Assembly: GCA_944990035.1 (NCBI GenBank)
Contig: CALYLX010000145.1
Span: 372,001 to 436,000, forward strand
Reading direction: 5' to 3'
Length of the DNA: 64,000 bases
Source of the DNA: Clitopilus passeckerianus
Taxonomy: Eukaryota; Basidiomycota; Agaricomycetes; Agaricales; Entolomataceae
Part shown: one piece after another, positions 50,001 through 58,898 of the stretch
How the letters are laid out: every line of letters begins with the position of its first letter
Position numbering within the stretch: position 1 is the first letter of the stretch
Notes under the pieces: generated by a model
The model's database searches: none
What the model was told of the DNA's origin: nothing
The model's input: the letters and a program-made list of their open reading frames with translations, nothing else
Position numbers and translations under genes: made by a program

Positions 50001-52244
50001 CTCCCAAGCATGCTATGCATGGCAGGGGACTTCAACTGCAAGTCGTCAGTCTGGGACCCAGACTACAACTCTACAAATCATGTTGCAACTGAACTATGCG
50101 ATGTTGCGCTTGACCTGGGTTTGGAGGCTAGCGTACTACCAGTACGCACTCCTACTCACTTCCCACATGCTGTCAGCCTTCGGCCGTCAGTCATTGATCT
50201 ATTCTTTCTCCCTGTGGGTCGCACTGCAGGGACTTCACATAGCGTGGTCACAGAGTGGAAAGGACCCTCTGACCATGCTCCTCTGACCGTCACGCTCCCT
50301 ATCCAGCCGGTGCAGCTGGCCGCTGAGCGCGTCACTCTGCCAAGGGGCAGCGAGCAAGAGGAAGAGTTTCTAAAGGAGCTGTCCTCTTCTTTGCAAGCAC
50401 TGGACACATCTGGTCTCACTACAGCAGAGGCAATTGAACGCTGCACTGGCGCCGTTGCAACTGCTATCAAGCGGTCTTGGGATAACAACTCAAAGACTGC
50501 CCGCATCTCCGCCAAGTCAAAGTCCTGGTGGAATCCTGAGTGCTCTGAGGCTGTCAGAGTGTATCGCGCTTCTAGGGCGGTCGCCGATTACAAGGCGTTC
50601 CGCAGGACCACGAAAGTGGCCAAGCGCAAGTTCTTTGATAGTAGGATCCAGACGATTGCTACTACCAACAAGCGTCCATGGGATCTTATGCGCTGGGCGA
50701 AACAGCGCGAGCTCCCTACACACGAAGCAATTCGCCACAATGGTGAACCTTGCAACTCTCTTGAGTCGCTTTGGGCTGCTCTTGATTCAACATACAACTC
50801 GGCGTCTGACTGCTCTGTTGACCCCTCTGTTGGCAACCACCCTACGCTGTCGCTCATTAGTGACAAGCACCAGCTGTATGAAGGGACAATGCGTCTCCCT
50901 TCGTCTCTCTCCAACTTTTCGCGACGCGCACGTGGCAACTTGCTCTCTACGGTTGTGGATTCTGATGCACATGCTGTGCGCGTCTCTGAGCCTCTCAACC
51001 CTGTGCATGGAGAGGCGGTCCCAGGCCTTCGCCTGTTGGATACGCACTCTGGCAGGGTTACATTTGACGCCGTCATTGCAGCATCTAAGGATGCCCTTGA
51101 TTCTCGTCGCATCCACTTGGATGTGATTCGCGCTGATGCAGATCTGTCTGCCACTACAGTGTTGGTGGCAGCTGATGCGTCTGTTCCCAAAAGCAGGAAG
51201 CACCAAGCTGCTGCCTGCTCCCTCCTTCATGGCGCCTTTGGCCCAGAAGAATACACTATGGCATCAGGCAGAGTCCTCTCTGATGATGCCGAACTCGCAG
51301 CCATTGACTTGTCTATAAGCAAGGCTGTTCTGCACAACAACTGTGTCAAAATAGTTGTGCTTTCAGACTCAACTAGAGCCATCCGGTTGGCTTTGGACCC
51401 GTCTCTCCATTCTGGGCAAGGACACTCGCTGTCCATCTGCTCCAAACTACGTGCTTGGTTCTCGGGTGACGCTGACAGACATGTCCACTTTGTCCATGTC
51501 CCTTCAAGACTCAATTGGGACATTCACCACCGTGCTCACTTGGTGGCCACTGGCCTGCGGGTGGGTGCTGGCAACCAACCCCGGACATCCCTTGGGTATG
51601 CCCGGAAACGCGCTGTGGATAGAATGCTGCATGAGTGGACTTGTCTACTGCAGCAGCCTTCTTACTCTGGCAACAGCTTCTTGCGCCTTACACACAAGGG
51701 TGCCTCCCTAAGGCCCACACACATTAGAGGTGGACCTTGGCTACGTCGTGTTGGTTCTTCCAATGTGCATACCGCGCGCCTTACACGCGCAGTTCTGGGT
51801 CATGCACCCATTGGCGAATTCCGCGCGCGCTTCAACCTGGGTAGGGAGACAGCGTGTGCATGCAACTGGCGCATTCTGGAAACGAGGGGACACATCCTTC
51901 ACCAGTGCGCGCACTTCCAGCGACGGCCCAACCAGCGCTTGCGCCGGGAGCTGTCGTCCTTCTTGTTCTTCCTTGAGGACAACCCTGCCACTTTTGCGTT
52001 TCCTTCGCAACAGCCTCCACCGCCGTTTCCCAAAGCCAGGAAGACACGGCGACGTGGGCCACCTGACAAGGCCCCCACACGCTTCTGCGATGCCCTCCCC
52101 GCTGCGGGGGGCCATCGCCGGCAAATGCCTGTAACAGGCTCCACTGCACCCCCACGCCCAGACGATCTTGTCTGGGTACCGGGTGCACACCAATTTGTCC
52201 GCAGAGAACAAGCCGAAGCGTCTGGCATGGTTTTCCATGCATAG
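46743..52244 (+). CDS. 1833-codon fused ORF: endonuclease start, ORF1, RT-less ORF2
   Basis: One uninterrupted frame joins four parts. Residues 1-88 are an ORF2 N-terminus (MRYNNVHTLHFFSQNVNRN, LLQEPSWRLI). From 47009 the leader of another LINE is read in frame. From 47118 comes a complete ORF1 N-terminus to CVVFF. A 20-bp tandem duplication (48991-49010, 49011-49030) then shifts the reading into the ORF2 frame, so the zinc knuckle part is translated out of frame. From 49557 ORF2 begins (MRYKHVSLLRLYLQ) with a complete endonuclease. At about 50830 an in-frame deletion removes the RT and joins the RNase H (AADASVPK, DDAELAAIDL, LSDSTRAI) and C-terminal zinc motif. It probably arose by chance, but it is open throughout. 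Confidence 0.8.
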   Translation: MRYNNVHTLHFFSQNVNRNYDLVAALLEEHKNDFDVILLQEPSWRLIRRTVSTTNPEGEAVIGAPTHPDWLVMFRRPASETDRPRVMTLSSLICYHHHHSHNSDANSPSSTCTLFNPPVFAPVCTMSSAGGTKKNTRPPDPPPTPSTPQRGHGSSYGAFDGEETPQGPSGARNKRPPPLLEENEGLEYAESPAPSAPSSPEHKRRKDASGAAVAQPKSRTASRATSPTQEFSSAFPGHSEFDSVGLQVQATEDAVKEDIDVITDSLVTFKEWLNRAPSAAGDEEHSRSLADVLVHVCSQATSVGLLKYLTPSADFLPQIRRVRDALDAYIPSPTPQQRPVRTAAPKGAASAAPASSTAAAGGHGVALASHAPAVPPTSSSASQGPRTQVTPPRPTERTATGHKSPAPMEGQESTATSQQPNNPVPGLDSGVATGAAPSQPQPERIHSGNWMQFQHRFARPPPQAPATPRRAPNPHAVRAPKPANASQQQQQQPQQRQRAPKASYTSVASQPPRRPAHAAPRSFAEVTAGMTAHQCAELAELARHLPGLSWDEVAQLKDNSNANKRKAASSPLPSAPSPLKKKQKLKSTTLGPSRRQCFIYVHRGTGDDAIPAPLPIAPEQAVSILNLRLSNGGSRNNAIHAKVGRGDAIIVHFSDTPTHGDLAIIRLAVQHVWYPLTESGQPIVNVNVEVPASRSYARITGVPYYTFGAAESTPVTPDAMKALLRQDPTTASLQLAGKPRIRRASLSHDMCVVFFECAWFSSTSGTLGLVPPSSPSPTRRCPLVDASATSPLLVCMLAFPSASAAGVGVIPLPLAGSSTTPARIVAMAMTHRTIASSPTAAGRSLTRTLRCLLLQQVHPVPMHPGASTAARTTGLTRPSVPSPDTGSILAGSSAGMMSTMRYAFLLEHRRVMLTFNHPGGVRYGLVWVIVLPTFDIYLMRYKHVSLLRLYLQNVNRNYDFVASLLEERKNDFDVLLLQEPPWRLIRRTVSTTNPEGEAVVGAPTHPDWLVMFKRPVSETDRPHVMTFVHSRLAGMRPAFRTDLANHDDVVVTTLYGSAGAQIHFANVYSDPRDGTAIRWLCDNAPRLPSMLCMAGDFNCKSSVWDPDYNSTNHVATELCDVALDLGLEASVLPVRTPTHFPHAVSLRPSVIDLFFLPVGRTAGTSHSVVTEWKGPSDHAPLTVTLPIQPVQLAAERVTLPRGSEQEEEFLKELSSSLQALDTSGLTTAEAIERCTGAVATAIKRSWDNNSKTARISAKSKSWWNPECSEAVRVYRASRAVADYKAFRRTTKVAKRKFFDSRIQTIATTNKRPWDLMRWAKQRELPTHEAIRHNGEPCNSLESLWAALDSTYNSASDCSVDPSVGNHPTLSLISDKHQLYEGTMRLPSSLSNFSRRARGNLLSTVVDSDAHAVRVSEPLNPVHGEAVPGLRLLDTHSGRVTFDAVIAASKDALDSRRIHLDVIRADADLSATTVLVAADASVPKSRKHQAAACSLLHGAFGPEEYTMASGRVLSDDAELAAIDLSISKAVLHNNCVKIVVLSDSTRAIRLALDPSLHSGQGHSLSICSKLRAWFSGDADRHVHFVHVPSRLNWDIHHRAHLVATGLRVGAGNQPRTSLGYARKRAVDRMLHEWTCLLQQPSYSGNSFLRLTHKGASLRPTHIRGGPWLRRVGSSNVHTARLTRAVLGHAPIGEFRARFNLGRETACACNWRILETRGHILHQCAHFQRRPNQRLRRELSSFLFFLEDNPATFAFPSQQPPPPFPKARKTRRRGPPDKAPTRFCDALPAAGGHRRQMPVTGSTAPPRPDDLVWVPGAHQFVRREQAEASGMVFHA
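47118..49546 (+). pseudogene. LINE ORF1, full length but frameshifted
   Basis: ATG 47118: MSSAGGTKKNTRPPDPPPTPSTPQ. A basic patch HKRRKD follows, then VKEDIDVITDSLVTFKEWLN, LPQIRRVRDALDAYIPSP, the Gln run, ELAELARHLPGLSWDEVAQLKDN, RRQCFIYVHRGTGDDAIPAPLP and SYARITGVPYYTFGAAES to CVVFF. The tandem 20-bp duplication at 48991-49030 breaks the frame, and a CAG-to-TAG stop lies in the first knuckle (near 49143). The other knuckles (CAHCGYGHDTQNH, CINCGKDHRADSSKC) and the C-terminus to 49546 are intact in the shifted frame. Confidence 0.88.
49557..52244 (+). CDS. LINE ORF2 without RT: endonuclease fused to RNase H
   Basis: The 895-residue frame starts at ATG 49557. The endonuclease is complete (LLLQEPPWRL, GDFNCKSSVWDPDY, SDHAPLTVTL). 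The linker runs to SDCSVDPSV, then jumps at about 50830 to GNHPTLSLISDKHQLYEG, deleting about 410 codons that hold the whole RT. RNase H, the zinc motif CACNWRILETRGHILHQC and the native end are intact. As an enzyme it could nick DNA and degrade RNA but not copy it. Whether it is made is unknown. Confidence 0.85.
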   Translation: MRYKHVSLLRLYLQNVNRNYDFVASLLEERKNDFDVLLLQEPPWRLIRRTVSTTNPEGEAVVGAPTHPDWLVMFKRPVSETDRPHVMTFVHSRLAGMRPAFRTDLANHDDVVVTTLYGSAGAQIHFANVYSDPRDGTAIRWLCDNAPRLPSMLCMAGDFNCKSSVWDPDYNSTNHVATELCDVALDLGLEASVLPVRTPTHFPHAVSLRPSVIDLFFLPVGRTAGTSHSVVTEWKGPSDHAPLTVTLPIQPVQLAAERVTLPRGSEQEEEFLKELSSSLQALDTSGLTTAEAIERCTGAVATAIKRSWDNNSKTARISAKSKSWWNPECSEAVRVYRASRAVADYKAFRRTTKVAKRKFFDSRIQTIATTNKRPWDLMRWAKQRELPTHEAIRHNGEPCNSLESLWAALDSTYNSASDCSVDPSVGNHPTLSLISDKHQLYEGTMRLPSSLSNFSRRARGNLLSTVVDSDAHAVRVSEPLNPVHGEAVPGLRLLDTHSGRVTFDAVIAASKDALDSRRIHLDVIRADADLSATTVLVAADASVPKSRKHQAAACSLLHGAFGPEEYTMASGRVLSDDAELAAIDLSISKAVLHNNCVKIVVLSDSTRAIRLALDPSLHSGQGHSLSICSKLRAWFSGDADRHVHFVHVPSRLNWDIHHRAHLVATGLRVGAGNQPRTSLGYARKRAVDRMLHEWTCLLQQPSYSGNSFLRLTHKGASLRPTHIRGGPWLRRVGSSNVHTARLTRAVLGHAPIGEFRARFNLGRETACACNWRILETRGHILHQCAHFQRRPNQRLRRELSSFLFFLEDNPATFAFPSQQPPPPFPKARKTRRRGPPDKAPTRFCDALPAAGGHRRQMPVTGSTAPPRPDDLVWVPGAHQFVRREQAEASGMVFHA

Positions 52245-52544
52245 GCGTCAGTGCTCCATCCTTCATATAGCGGCGAGCCTGGCCTCCAGGGTTCTTGCCG
52301 CTTCTACGGGGCGTTGCGCGCTACCATACTCGTTGAGAGATTTATCCTCGGGGGCCACCCTAGCTTGCTCTTTGGTGCACCTCGTATTTAGTGTAGTTCA
52401 CTCGACGAACATGGTTCTTTACTTACGTTAGTATACAATGCATGTATTTAGGTACTTGCGACCGGACTGCGATCGGGCGCCGGAATATAAATTGTCAGAC
52501 GCCCCCGGAGGGGCGTAGGGCTTTGACCAAAAAAAAAAAAAAAA

Positions 52545-54393
52545 CTGCTGTAGCGCAGCCCAAGTCTAGAACTGCCTCCAGGGCAGGCTCTCCCACTCAA
52601 ACAGAGTTCAAAACTCTGTTTCCAGGACATAAAGAGAAGGACTCTTATACCCTGTCTTTACAGGCTACAAAGGCGGCCGTCAGGGATGATGTAGAGGCCC
52701 TTACCGATGCTCTTGTCACCATGCAAGGTTGGATGGACCACTGTCCTCCTAGTGCTGTAGATGAGCTTCAGGCAAAGCTCATTGCAGACTGCCTTGTCTC
52801 AACAGTTGCTCGTGCGGCATCTGTTCATATCACAGACTACCTCAGTGTGGATGAGGAGTGTCTCCCTCAAATTCGACGTGTTAGGGACGCATTGGATGCT
52901 CTCCTGCCGTCTCCTTCCCCCCAGCAGCGCCCTGCATGCACTGCTGCTCCTAAGGGTGCTGCAAGCGCAGCATCCACTCCCTCCAATGCTGCCGCAGGTG
53001 GGCATGGTATAGCACCGGCCTTCCCTGCTCCTGCAGTCGCCCCCACCTCCTCCAGCGCCTCCCAAGGCGCCAGGACCCAGGTTACCCCTCCCCGACCCAC
53101 AGAACACACTGCCACTGGTCACAAATCTCCGGCTCCCATGGAGGGACTGGAGTCCACAGCAAAATCTCAACAATCTGGCAGCCGGGTCCGTTGACCTGCC
53201 CCAGGTGTTGCCACAAGTGCTGCCCCTTCGCAACCGCAGCCTGAGCGGATCCATTCGGGTAACTGGATGCAATTCCAGCACCGGTTTGCCCACCCTCCTC
53301 CCCAAGCGCCTGCTGCACCACGCAGGGCGCCTAACCCGCATGCTGTGCGTGCGCCCAAGCCTGCTAATGCGCCCCAGCAGCAGCAGCAGCAACCACAACA
53401 GCGTCAGCGTGCTCCCAAGGCGTCTTACGCTTCTGTTGCTTCACAGCCGCCTAGGAGGCCTGCAAACGCCGCCCCTCGCTCTTTTGCAGAGGTCACTGTG
53501 GGCGTGACTGCGCAGCAATGCGCAGAACTTGCTGAACTCGCGCGTCATCTGCCTGGACTATCCTGGGATGAAGTAGCGCAACTCAAGGACAACTCTAACG
53601 CCAACAAGCGCAAGGCAGCGTCCTCTCCCCTCCCCTCTGCTCCCTCTCCTTTGAAGAAGAAGCAGAAGCTCAAATCCACTACACGCAGGCCATCGCGCAG
53701 ACAATGCTTCATTTATGTGCACAGAGGCACTGGCAGTGATGCCATCCCTGCGCCTCTCCCCATTCCGCCTGAACAGGCTGTTTCTACTCTCAACCTCCGG
53801 CTGTCTGCTGGAGGTTCTCGCAACAACGCCATTCATGCCGAAGTAGGCAGGGGTGACGCTATCATTGTGCACTTCAGCGACACACCCACCCACAGCGACC
53901 TGGGCATTATCCAGCTCGCTGTGCAGCGTGTTTGGTATCCTCTTACAGAGGGTGGCCAGCCAATTGTCAACGTGAATGTAGAGGTCCCTGCATCGTGTTC
54001 CTACGCCCGCATCACTGGCATGCCCTACTACTCCTCTGGTGCAGTGGGCAGCACTCCAGTCACTCCTGACATTATGGAAGCACTCCTGCATCAAAACACC
54101 ACTACGTCGTCGCTCCAGCTTGCTGGAAAGCCACGCATTCATCACGCCAGCCCATCACATGATATGTGTGTGGTCTTTTTCGACTTCTGGGATTCTAGGT
54201 CTGGTACCGCCCTCAAGTCCATCACCAATAAGAAGGTGTCCATTGGTGGACACCTGTGCAACATCTCCCCTGCCAGTGTACACACCGGCGTCCCTCAGTG
54301 TCAACACTGTTGGGCTTGGGGACACCCAACTGCGTCCTGTAGACAGCAGTACAACTCCTGCACGCACTGTGGCTATGGCCATGACACGCAGTT
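52545..54393 (+). pseudogene. LINE ORF1 fragment
   Basis: It reads AVAQPKSRTASRAGSPTQTEFKTLFP and VHITDYLSVDEECLPQIRRVRDALDALLPS to SGSRVR. There a 1-base change puts a stop at 53192-53194, and the frame shifts to GNWMQFQHRFAHPPPQ. It continues through the Gln run, ELAELARHLPGLSWDEV, RRQCFIYVHRGTGSDAIPAPLP and knuckle 1 CQHCWAWGHPTASC. It ends within knuckle 2 (CTHCGYGHDTQ) at the junction to the RT. Confidence 0.85.
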
Positions 54394-54929
54394 GTCAAAG
54401 CCGGTTGGGCTAGAGGGTTGAAGACAAGCGTGGTCGCTTTTGACCTTGCTTAGTTCTTCCCCTCTCTCAACCATGACATGCTGCTATGCATATTGCGCAG
54501 ACTGGGCTTTGCGCTAGAAGTCTGCAACTTCTTTGCATTGTATCTCGTGGGGAGACACACATCCTACAGCTGGAACAGCGAAGAGTCCAGCAAGTACTCT
54601 GCAGATGTTGGCATTGGTCAGGGATCTGCTTTATCCCCTCTTCTCTCTGCGCTCTATTTGGTGCCAGTGATGAGACTCTTTGAGCGCAGGATTCTGCCTG
54701 CTACTACTACACTCATGTTGTATGTGGACGATGGTTCGCTCATTGTCCAGTTGCCATCCTTTGGGGAGAACATCACTCTACTCCAACAAGCGTACACTGT
54801 CATCATGGAGCTTGTTACTGCACTCGGCCTTGTCTTGGAACATGATAAGACAGAGGTCTTCCACTTCTCTCGCAAGCACAGTGATGTCAATCCTGCCATT
54901 GACTTGGGCTTTGCTCCACACACTGGCAA
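54394..54929 (+). pseudogene. LINE RT core fragment
   Basis: It reads FFPSLNHDMLLCILRRLGF, GIGQGSALSPLLSALYLVPVM and LYVDDGSLIVQ to LEHDKTEVFHFSRKHSDVNPAIDLGF, and stops at HTGNS where the 3' UTR is joined. A TAG replaces a Gln codon before FFPSL. The catalytic YVDD is kept, but fingers and thumb are incomplete. Confidence 0.87.
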
Positions 54930-55110
54930 CTCTTTGGTGCACCTCGTATTTAGTGTAGTTCACTCGACGAACACAGTTTTACTTACGTTAGTACACAATG
55001 CATGTATTTAGCTACTTGCGACCAGACTGCGATCGGGCGCCGGAATATAAATTGTCAAACACCCCCTCTGGGGGCGTAGGGCTTTGATTTTTCTTAAAAA
55101 AAAAAAAAAA

Positions 55111-56402
55111 CAGTCATAATGATGTCATTGTGGAGCGGAATGTGCTAGGTAGAACTGTGACTGCGGTACCTCACAGGTGAAAGTGGGGGTGCCAGCTAGG
55201 AAGGCCTTGACCAGCCTCTTGGAAACAATCCCAAGGTCGGCAGTGTTGGAGACCTGAGTAGTGTGCATGAAGTAGCCTCCTATACCAAGGGAGGCAGTTT
55301 CAATGCGGAGTTTTGACCTCTTGGTGAGGCCATGATTGACTGTTGCCACTATGGTCTCAAGAGAGATGGAAGCATTGACAGTAGTGGTGGGAATGGCAAT
55401 AATCCTCTTGCGAGAAGGACCACATGTGGTGGAGTGCACCTTGACCTGGGTAGGTTTAGGTGGAGAGAACGGATGGCCAGAGGCCTTCAAGTAAATGCGA
55501 GCAAGTTGCTTGGCATCCAAATTGGGATAGGCCCTAGCCAGAGTGGCCAAAGCAGTGATGTCAGCACCCACTTTAGTGCCAGAGTGCTTAATGGTAAGGG
55601 TGGAGGGAACAGGTGCAACAATGCGTGCAAAGGTGCCCTTGGGCAAGACCTTTACACGGCCACCAGATGAAGCAGCACCTGCCACGTTGACAGGGCGCCC
55701 ATAGGGACGAGCCAGGTTCCGGGGAGGGACGGGAGGAGGCGCAGTCTTCCGACCCGGGTTAGACCGGGAAGAAGCAGGAATGGGAGCGGGCGGAGCAGGA
55801 GCGCCACCCGGGGTAGAGTTGGGGGTTGAGGAGGGTTGAGGGTCAAATTTGAGGAGCATGCCCCCCAAATTGCTGAACCCTGCCTGAATGTTGAGATTGG
55901 TGTTAACTGCCAGGCAAAGAAGACTGCTAGAACCTGCTACCCGGACAAGCTAAATGAGCACAGCACCAACGTTGGCAGAAGCAGGGACCTCTAGAGAGAG
56001 GCCCTGCTCACAAATAGATTTAACTTGTGCAGAAACAAGTTGAATGGTTTCCTCCACATGCTTCAAGGCATCACCCACAAAGGGGGCAGAGGGAGTGGGA
56101 GGCAATGAAACTGAAGAACCAGGGACTGGTTCCTCAGTAGGAGGAGGGGCCTGCTGTTCAACAGAGGCCGGGGTAATAGTACCAGCCCACTGTCTCTTTT
56201 CCGGAGAGGCAGCGCACTCAATGGGAGAGGAGGAGTCTCTGTTCTTCTTGGGCTTGGGCTTGGCCGCGGCACGAGAAGCAATCAGTGCTTCACCTTCAGC
56301 AATGCCCAGAGGCGCTCTAATGCGCGGGGGGGGCAGGAGCAGAACAAGTGGAAACCTGTTGCCAGGCTGCTCCTTCAGAAATCCGGGCGAGTCCTCTTTC
56401 AT
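55111..56402 (-). pseudogene. Family-2 LINE ORF1, one in-frame stop
   Basis: From ATG 56402 the frame reads MKEDSPGFLKEQPGNRFPLV, a basic PKPKKNRD patch, a Pro-rich spacer and a helix (DALKHVEETIQLVSAQVKSICEQ). A TAG stop at 55950-55952 follows. The same frame then continues for 275 codons: NLARPYGRPVN, DITALATLARAYPNLDAKQLARIYLKASGHP, RIIAIPTTTVNASISLETIVATVNHGLTKRSK and VSKRLVKAFLAGTPTFTCEVPQ, to a stop at 55125. No zinc knuckle is present in this part. The same segment recurs at 12388-12632 and 24099-24319 as parts of chimeras, which is why I regard it as a LINE ORF1. It is cut by the preceding LINE's tail. Confidence 0.65.
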
Positions 56403-56840
56403 AAGCAGGAGATTCAGGTTAGCAGTTGACGAGGCTAACGAGACGATACATATCCATCATTCTAAATGTGCGTCGTTGGATAAGCTGCACGAGCTGCCAA
56501 CATCTCCTAGCTGGACCATCATTCGCACGATATGTTTAAAGCCTTTAGTACACTCTTTGGCGGTGATGGGAAAATGATACTTTGGGATATAGACAATGGC
56601 GAACACATCCGAACGTTTGAAGGGCATAATTGAGTTCATCCTTCTCAGAGGACATCTCGACATCCCAAGTGGGATCTGATATGATTGGTCCAGATCGGGG
56701 TTAGAGGCATAGCGACAAGCTCCAGAGGAACTCCCAGAGATAGTTTGGTGTCAATCAGACAAGAATTGAGCGAGATATTGAGTGAATAGTGCAAGATCAC
56801 CACTTTGATGGTGGTGGTAAGAGATCAACAAGCAGGAGCT
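56403..56840 (-). other. Unassigned 438 bp upstream of family-2 ORF1
   Basis: This may be the family-2 leader. The minus strand holds a 68-codon frame at 56457-56663 (PFKRSDVFAIVYIPKYHFPITAKEC) that looks protein-like but is not recognisable. Near 56805-56835 is a TTGATCTCTTACCACCACC segment resembling the 5' end of family-1 LINEs (TTGATCTGTTACCACCACC), consistent with a related 5' end here. Confidence 0.4.
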
Positions 56841-58136
56841 GCAGTCTTGCAGACACCCTGGTGATTGTCTCCTCTTAAGCAGCCTCACTGGGCCTCCTCA
56901 AGTATTTAACTTCAGATGTGAAGTTCCTCCCACAAATCCGGTGTGTTAGGGACGCTCTGGAAGCATATATTTTCTGTCCTCCCCCCCAGCAGCGCTCTGT
57001 GCACACTGCTGCTTTTACAGGTGCTGCAAGCGTAGCATCTGCCTCTTCCGCTGCTGCGGCAGGCAAGCATGGTATAGCACTGGCCTCTGCTGCTCCAGCA
57101 GTTTGCACCCTCCTCTTCCAGCGCCTCCCAAGCTGCCAGAACCCAGGTTACCCCTCCCCGACCCGCAGAACACACTGCCACTGGTCACAAATCTCCAGCT
57201 CCCATGGAGGGACTGGAGTCCACAGCAACATCTCAACAATCTGATAGCCAAGCCTTTGGACCTGCCCCAGGTGTTGCTGCAGATGCTGCCCCTTCACAAC
57301 TACAGCCAGAGGGGATTCATTTAGGTAACTGGATTCAATTCCAGCACCGGTTTGCCCATCCCCCTCCCCAGGTGCCTGCTGCACTATGCAGAGCGCCTAA
57401 TCTGCATGCTGTGCATGCGCCAAAACCTGCTAATGTGTCCCAGCGGCAGTAGCAGCAACCACAACAGCATCACCATGCCCCTAAGGCGTCCTATGCTTCT
57501 GTCACATTGCAGCCACCTAGGAGGCCTGCAAACCCCGCCTCTCGCAGTTTTGCAGAGGTTACTGTTGGCATGACTGCACAGCAATGTGCAGAATTTGCAG
57601 AACTTGCGCGCCATCTCTCTGGACTGTCCTGGGGTGAAGTTGTGTAGCTAAAGAATAATTCTAATGCTAACAAGCCCAAGGCAGTGTCCTCTCCCCCTCT
57701 CTCTGCTCCTTCACCCTCAAAGAAGAAGCAAAAGCTCAAATCCACTACGCACGGCCCATCCGGCAGAGAGTGCTTCGTTGATGTGTGCAGAGGCACTAGG
57801 AATGATGCCATTCCTGCGCCTCTCCCCATTCCACCTGAACAGGCCGTCTCCACCCTCAACCTCCGGCTGTCTGCTAGAGGTTCTCGCAACAGCACCATCT
57901 ATGCCGAAGTTGGCAGGGATGACACCATCATTGTCCACTTCAGTGACACACCCACCCACAGTGATCTGGGCATTATCCAGCTCGCTATGCAGCACGTCTG
58001 GTACCCTCTCACTAAGGGTGGCCAGCCCATTGGAAACCAGTAGGCTTTTCTGCTAGAGCACCGCAAAGGTATGCTAATGTTCAACCACCTAGGGGACCAA
58101 TTCAGATGGCTCTAGGTAATCGTACTGCTCATGTCT
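56841..58136 (+). pseudogene. LINE ORF1 relic, many lesions
   Basis: Recognisable parts are LKYLTSDVKFLPQIRCVRDALEAYI, TSQQSDSQAFGPAPG, GNWIQFQHRFAHPPPQ, CNVSQRQ with a Gln-to-stop, ELARHLSGLSWGEVV, KKKQKLKSTTHGPSGRECF, STLNLRLSARGSRNSTIYAEVGRDD, HFSDTPTHSDLGI and GGQPI. A deletion then removes the knuckles and leaves only the tail (SARAPQRYANVQPPR). Several frameshifts and stops occur. Confidence 0.8.
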
Positions 58137-58148
58137 AAATTACTTTAT

Positions 58149-58601
58149 GCGTCACAAACAGAAATGATCTTGACATTCTCCTGCTACAGGAGCCTCCCTG
58201 GAGGCTAATACGTCGCGCTGTGTCTACTACAAACCCAGAAGAGGAGGCAGTGATCGGTGCTCCCACTCATCCAGACTGGCTTGTCATGTTTAGATGTCCA
58301 GCATCTGATACTGACCGCCCACACATATGATGTTTGTGCATAGGCATCTTGCAGGCATGCAGCCTGCATTTCGCACTGACCTCGCCAACCACCATGATGT
58401 GTTGGTCACAACTCTGTATAGGAGCGCAGGCACTCAAATACACTTTGCCAATGTCTACTCTAGTCCAGGTGATGGTACTGCCATTTGCTGGCTGTGTGAC
58501 AATGTCCCACGTCTTCCTAGCATACTTTGCATGGCAGGGGACTTTAACTGCAAGTCATCAGTCTGGGATCCAGACTATAACTCTACAAACCATATTGCAA
58601 C
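58149..58601 (+). pseudogene. LINE ORF2 endonuclease relic
   Basis: The start MRHKQ is joined by a deletion to NDLDILLLQEPPWRLIRRAVSTTNPEEEAVIGAP. A stop follows RPHI (58326-58328) and the frame continues FVHRHLAGMQPAFRTDLANHHDVL, NVYSSPGDG and GDFNCKSSVWDPDYNSTNHIAT. It is cut by the next LINE's poly(A). Confidence 0.85.
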
Positions 58602-58898
58602 TTTTTTTTTTGGATCAAAGCCCTACGCCCTAAAAGGGGGCGTCTGACAATTTATATTCCAGCGCCCAATCACAGTCTGGTCGCAAGTACCTAAATACAT
58701 GCATTGTACACTAACATAAGTAAACTGTGTTCGTCAAGTGAACTATACTGTATACAAGGTGCACCAAAGAGCAAGCTAGGGTGGCCCTCGAGGATACATA
58801 GATCTATCAATGAATATAGTAGCATGCTGCACCTCGCAGAAGCAGTGAGAACCCTGGAGGCCAGGCCCGCTGCTATATGGAGGGTGGAGCACTAACAT

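Larger units (their letters stand above)
47009..52544 (+). mobile_element. Plus-strand LINE, 5' end to poly(A), RT deleted
   Basis: The 5' end at 47009 follows directly on another LINE's endonuclease. Leader to 47117, ORF1 47118-49546 (shifted by a 20-bp duplication), ORF2 49557-52244 (RT deleted), 3' UTR 52245-52528 with the stem-loop at 52498-52516, and 16 A residues (52529-52544). It is the only plus-strand copy with both natural-looking ends. Confidence 0.88.
52545..55110 (+). mobile_element. Plus-strand LINE, doubly deleted, with poly(A)
   Basis: It starts within ORF1 directly after the previous poly(A). ORF1 runs to the second knuckle (about 54393), then jumps to the RT (54394-54929). 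The RT is in turn joined at about 54930 to the 3' UTR, stem-loop (55056-55078) and poly(A) (55096-55110). Confidence 0.87.
56841..58601 (+). mobile_element. Degenerate plus-strand LINE: ORF1 and endonuclease
   Basis: ORF1 sequence from 56841 to about 58036 is followed by a deletion to the ORF1 C-terminus (to 58136). After another deletion the ORF2 endonuclease runs to 58601, where the T-run of the next LINE starts. It is more diverged than most copies, with many stops, so it is older. Confidence 0.8.
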
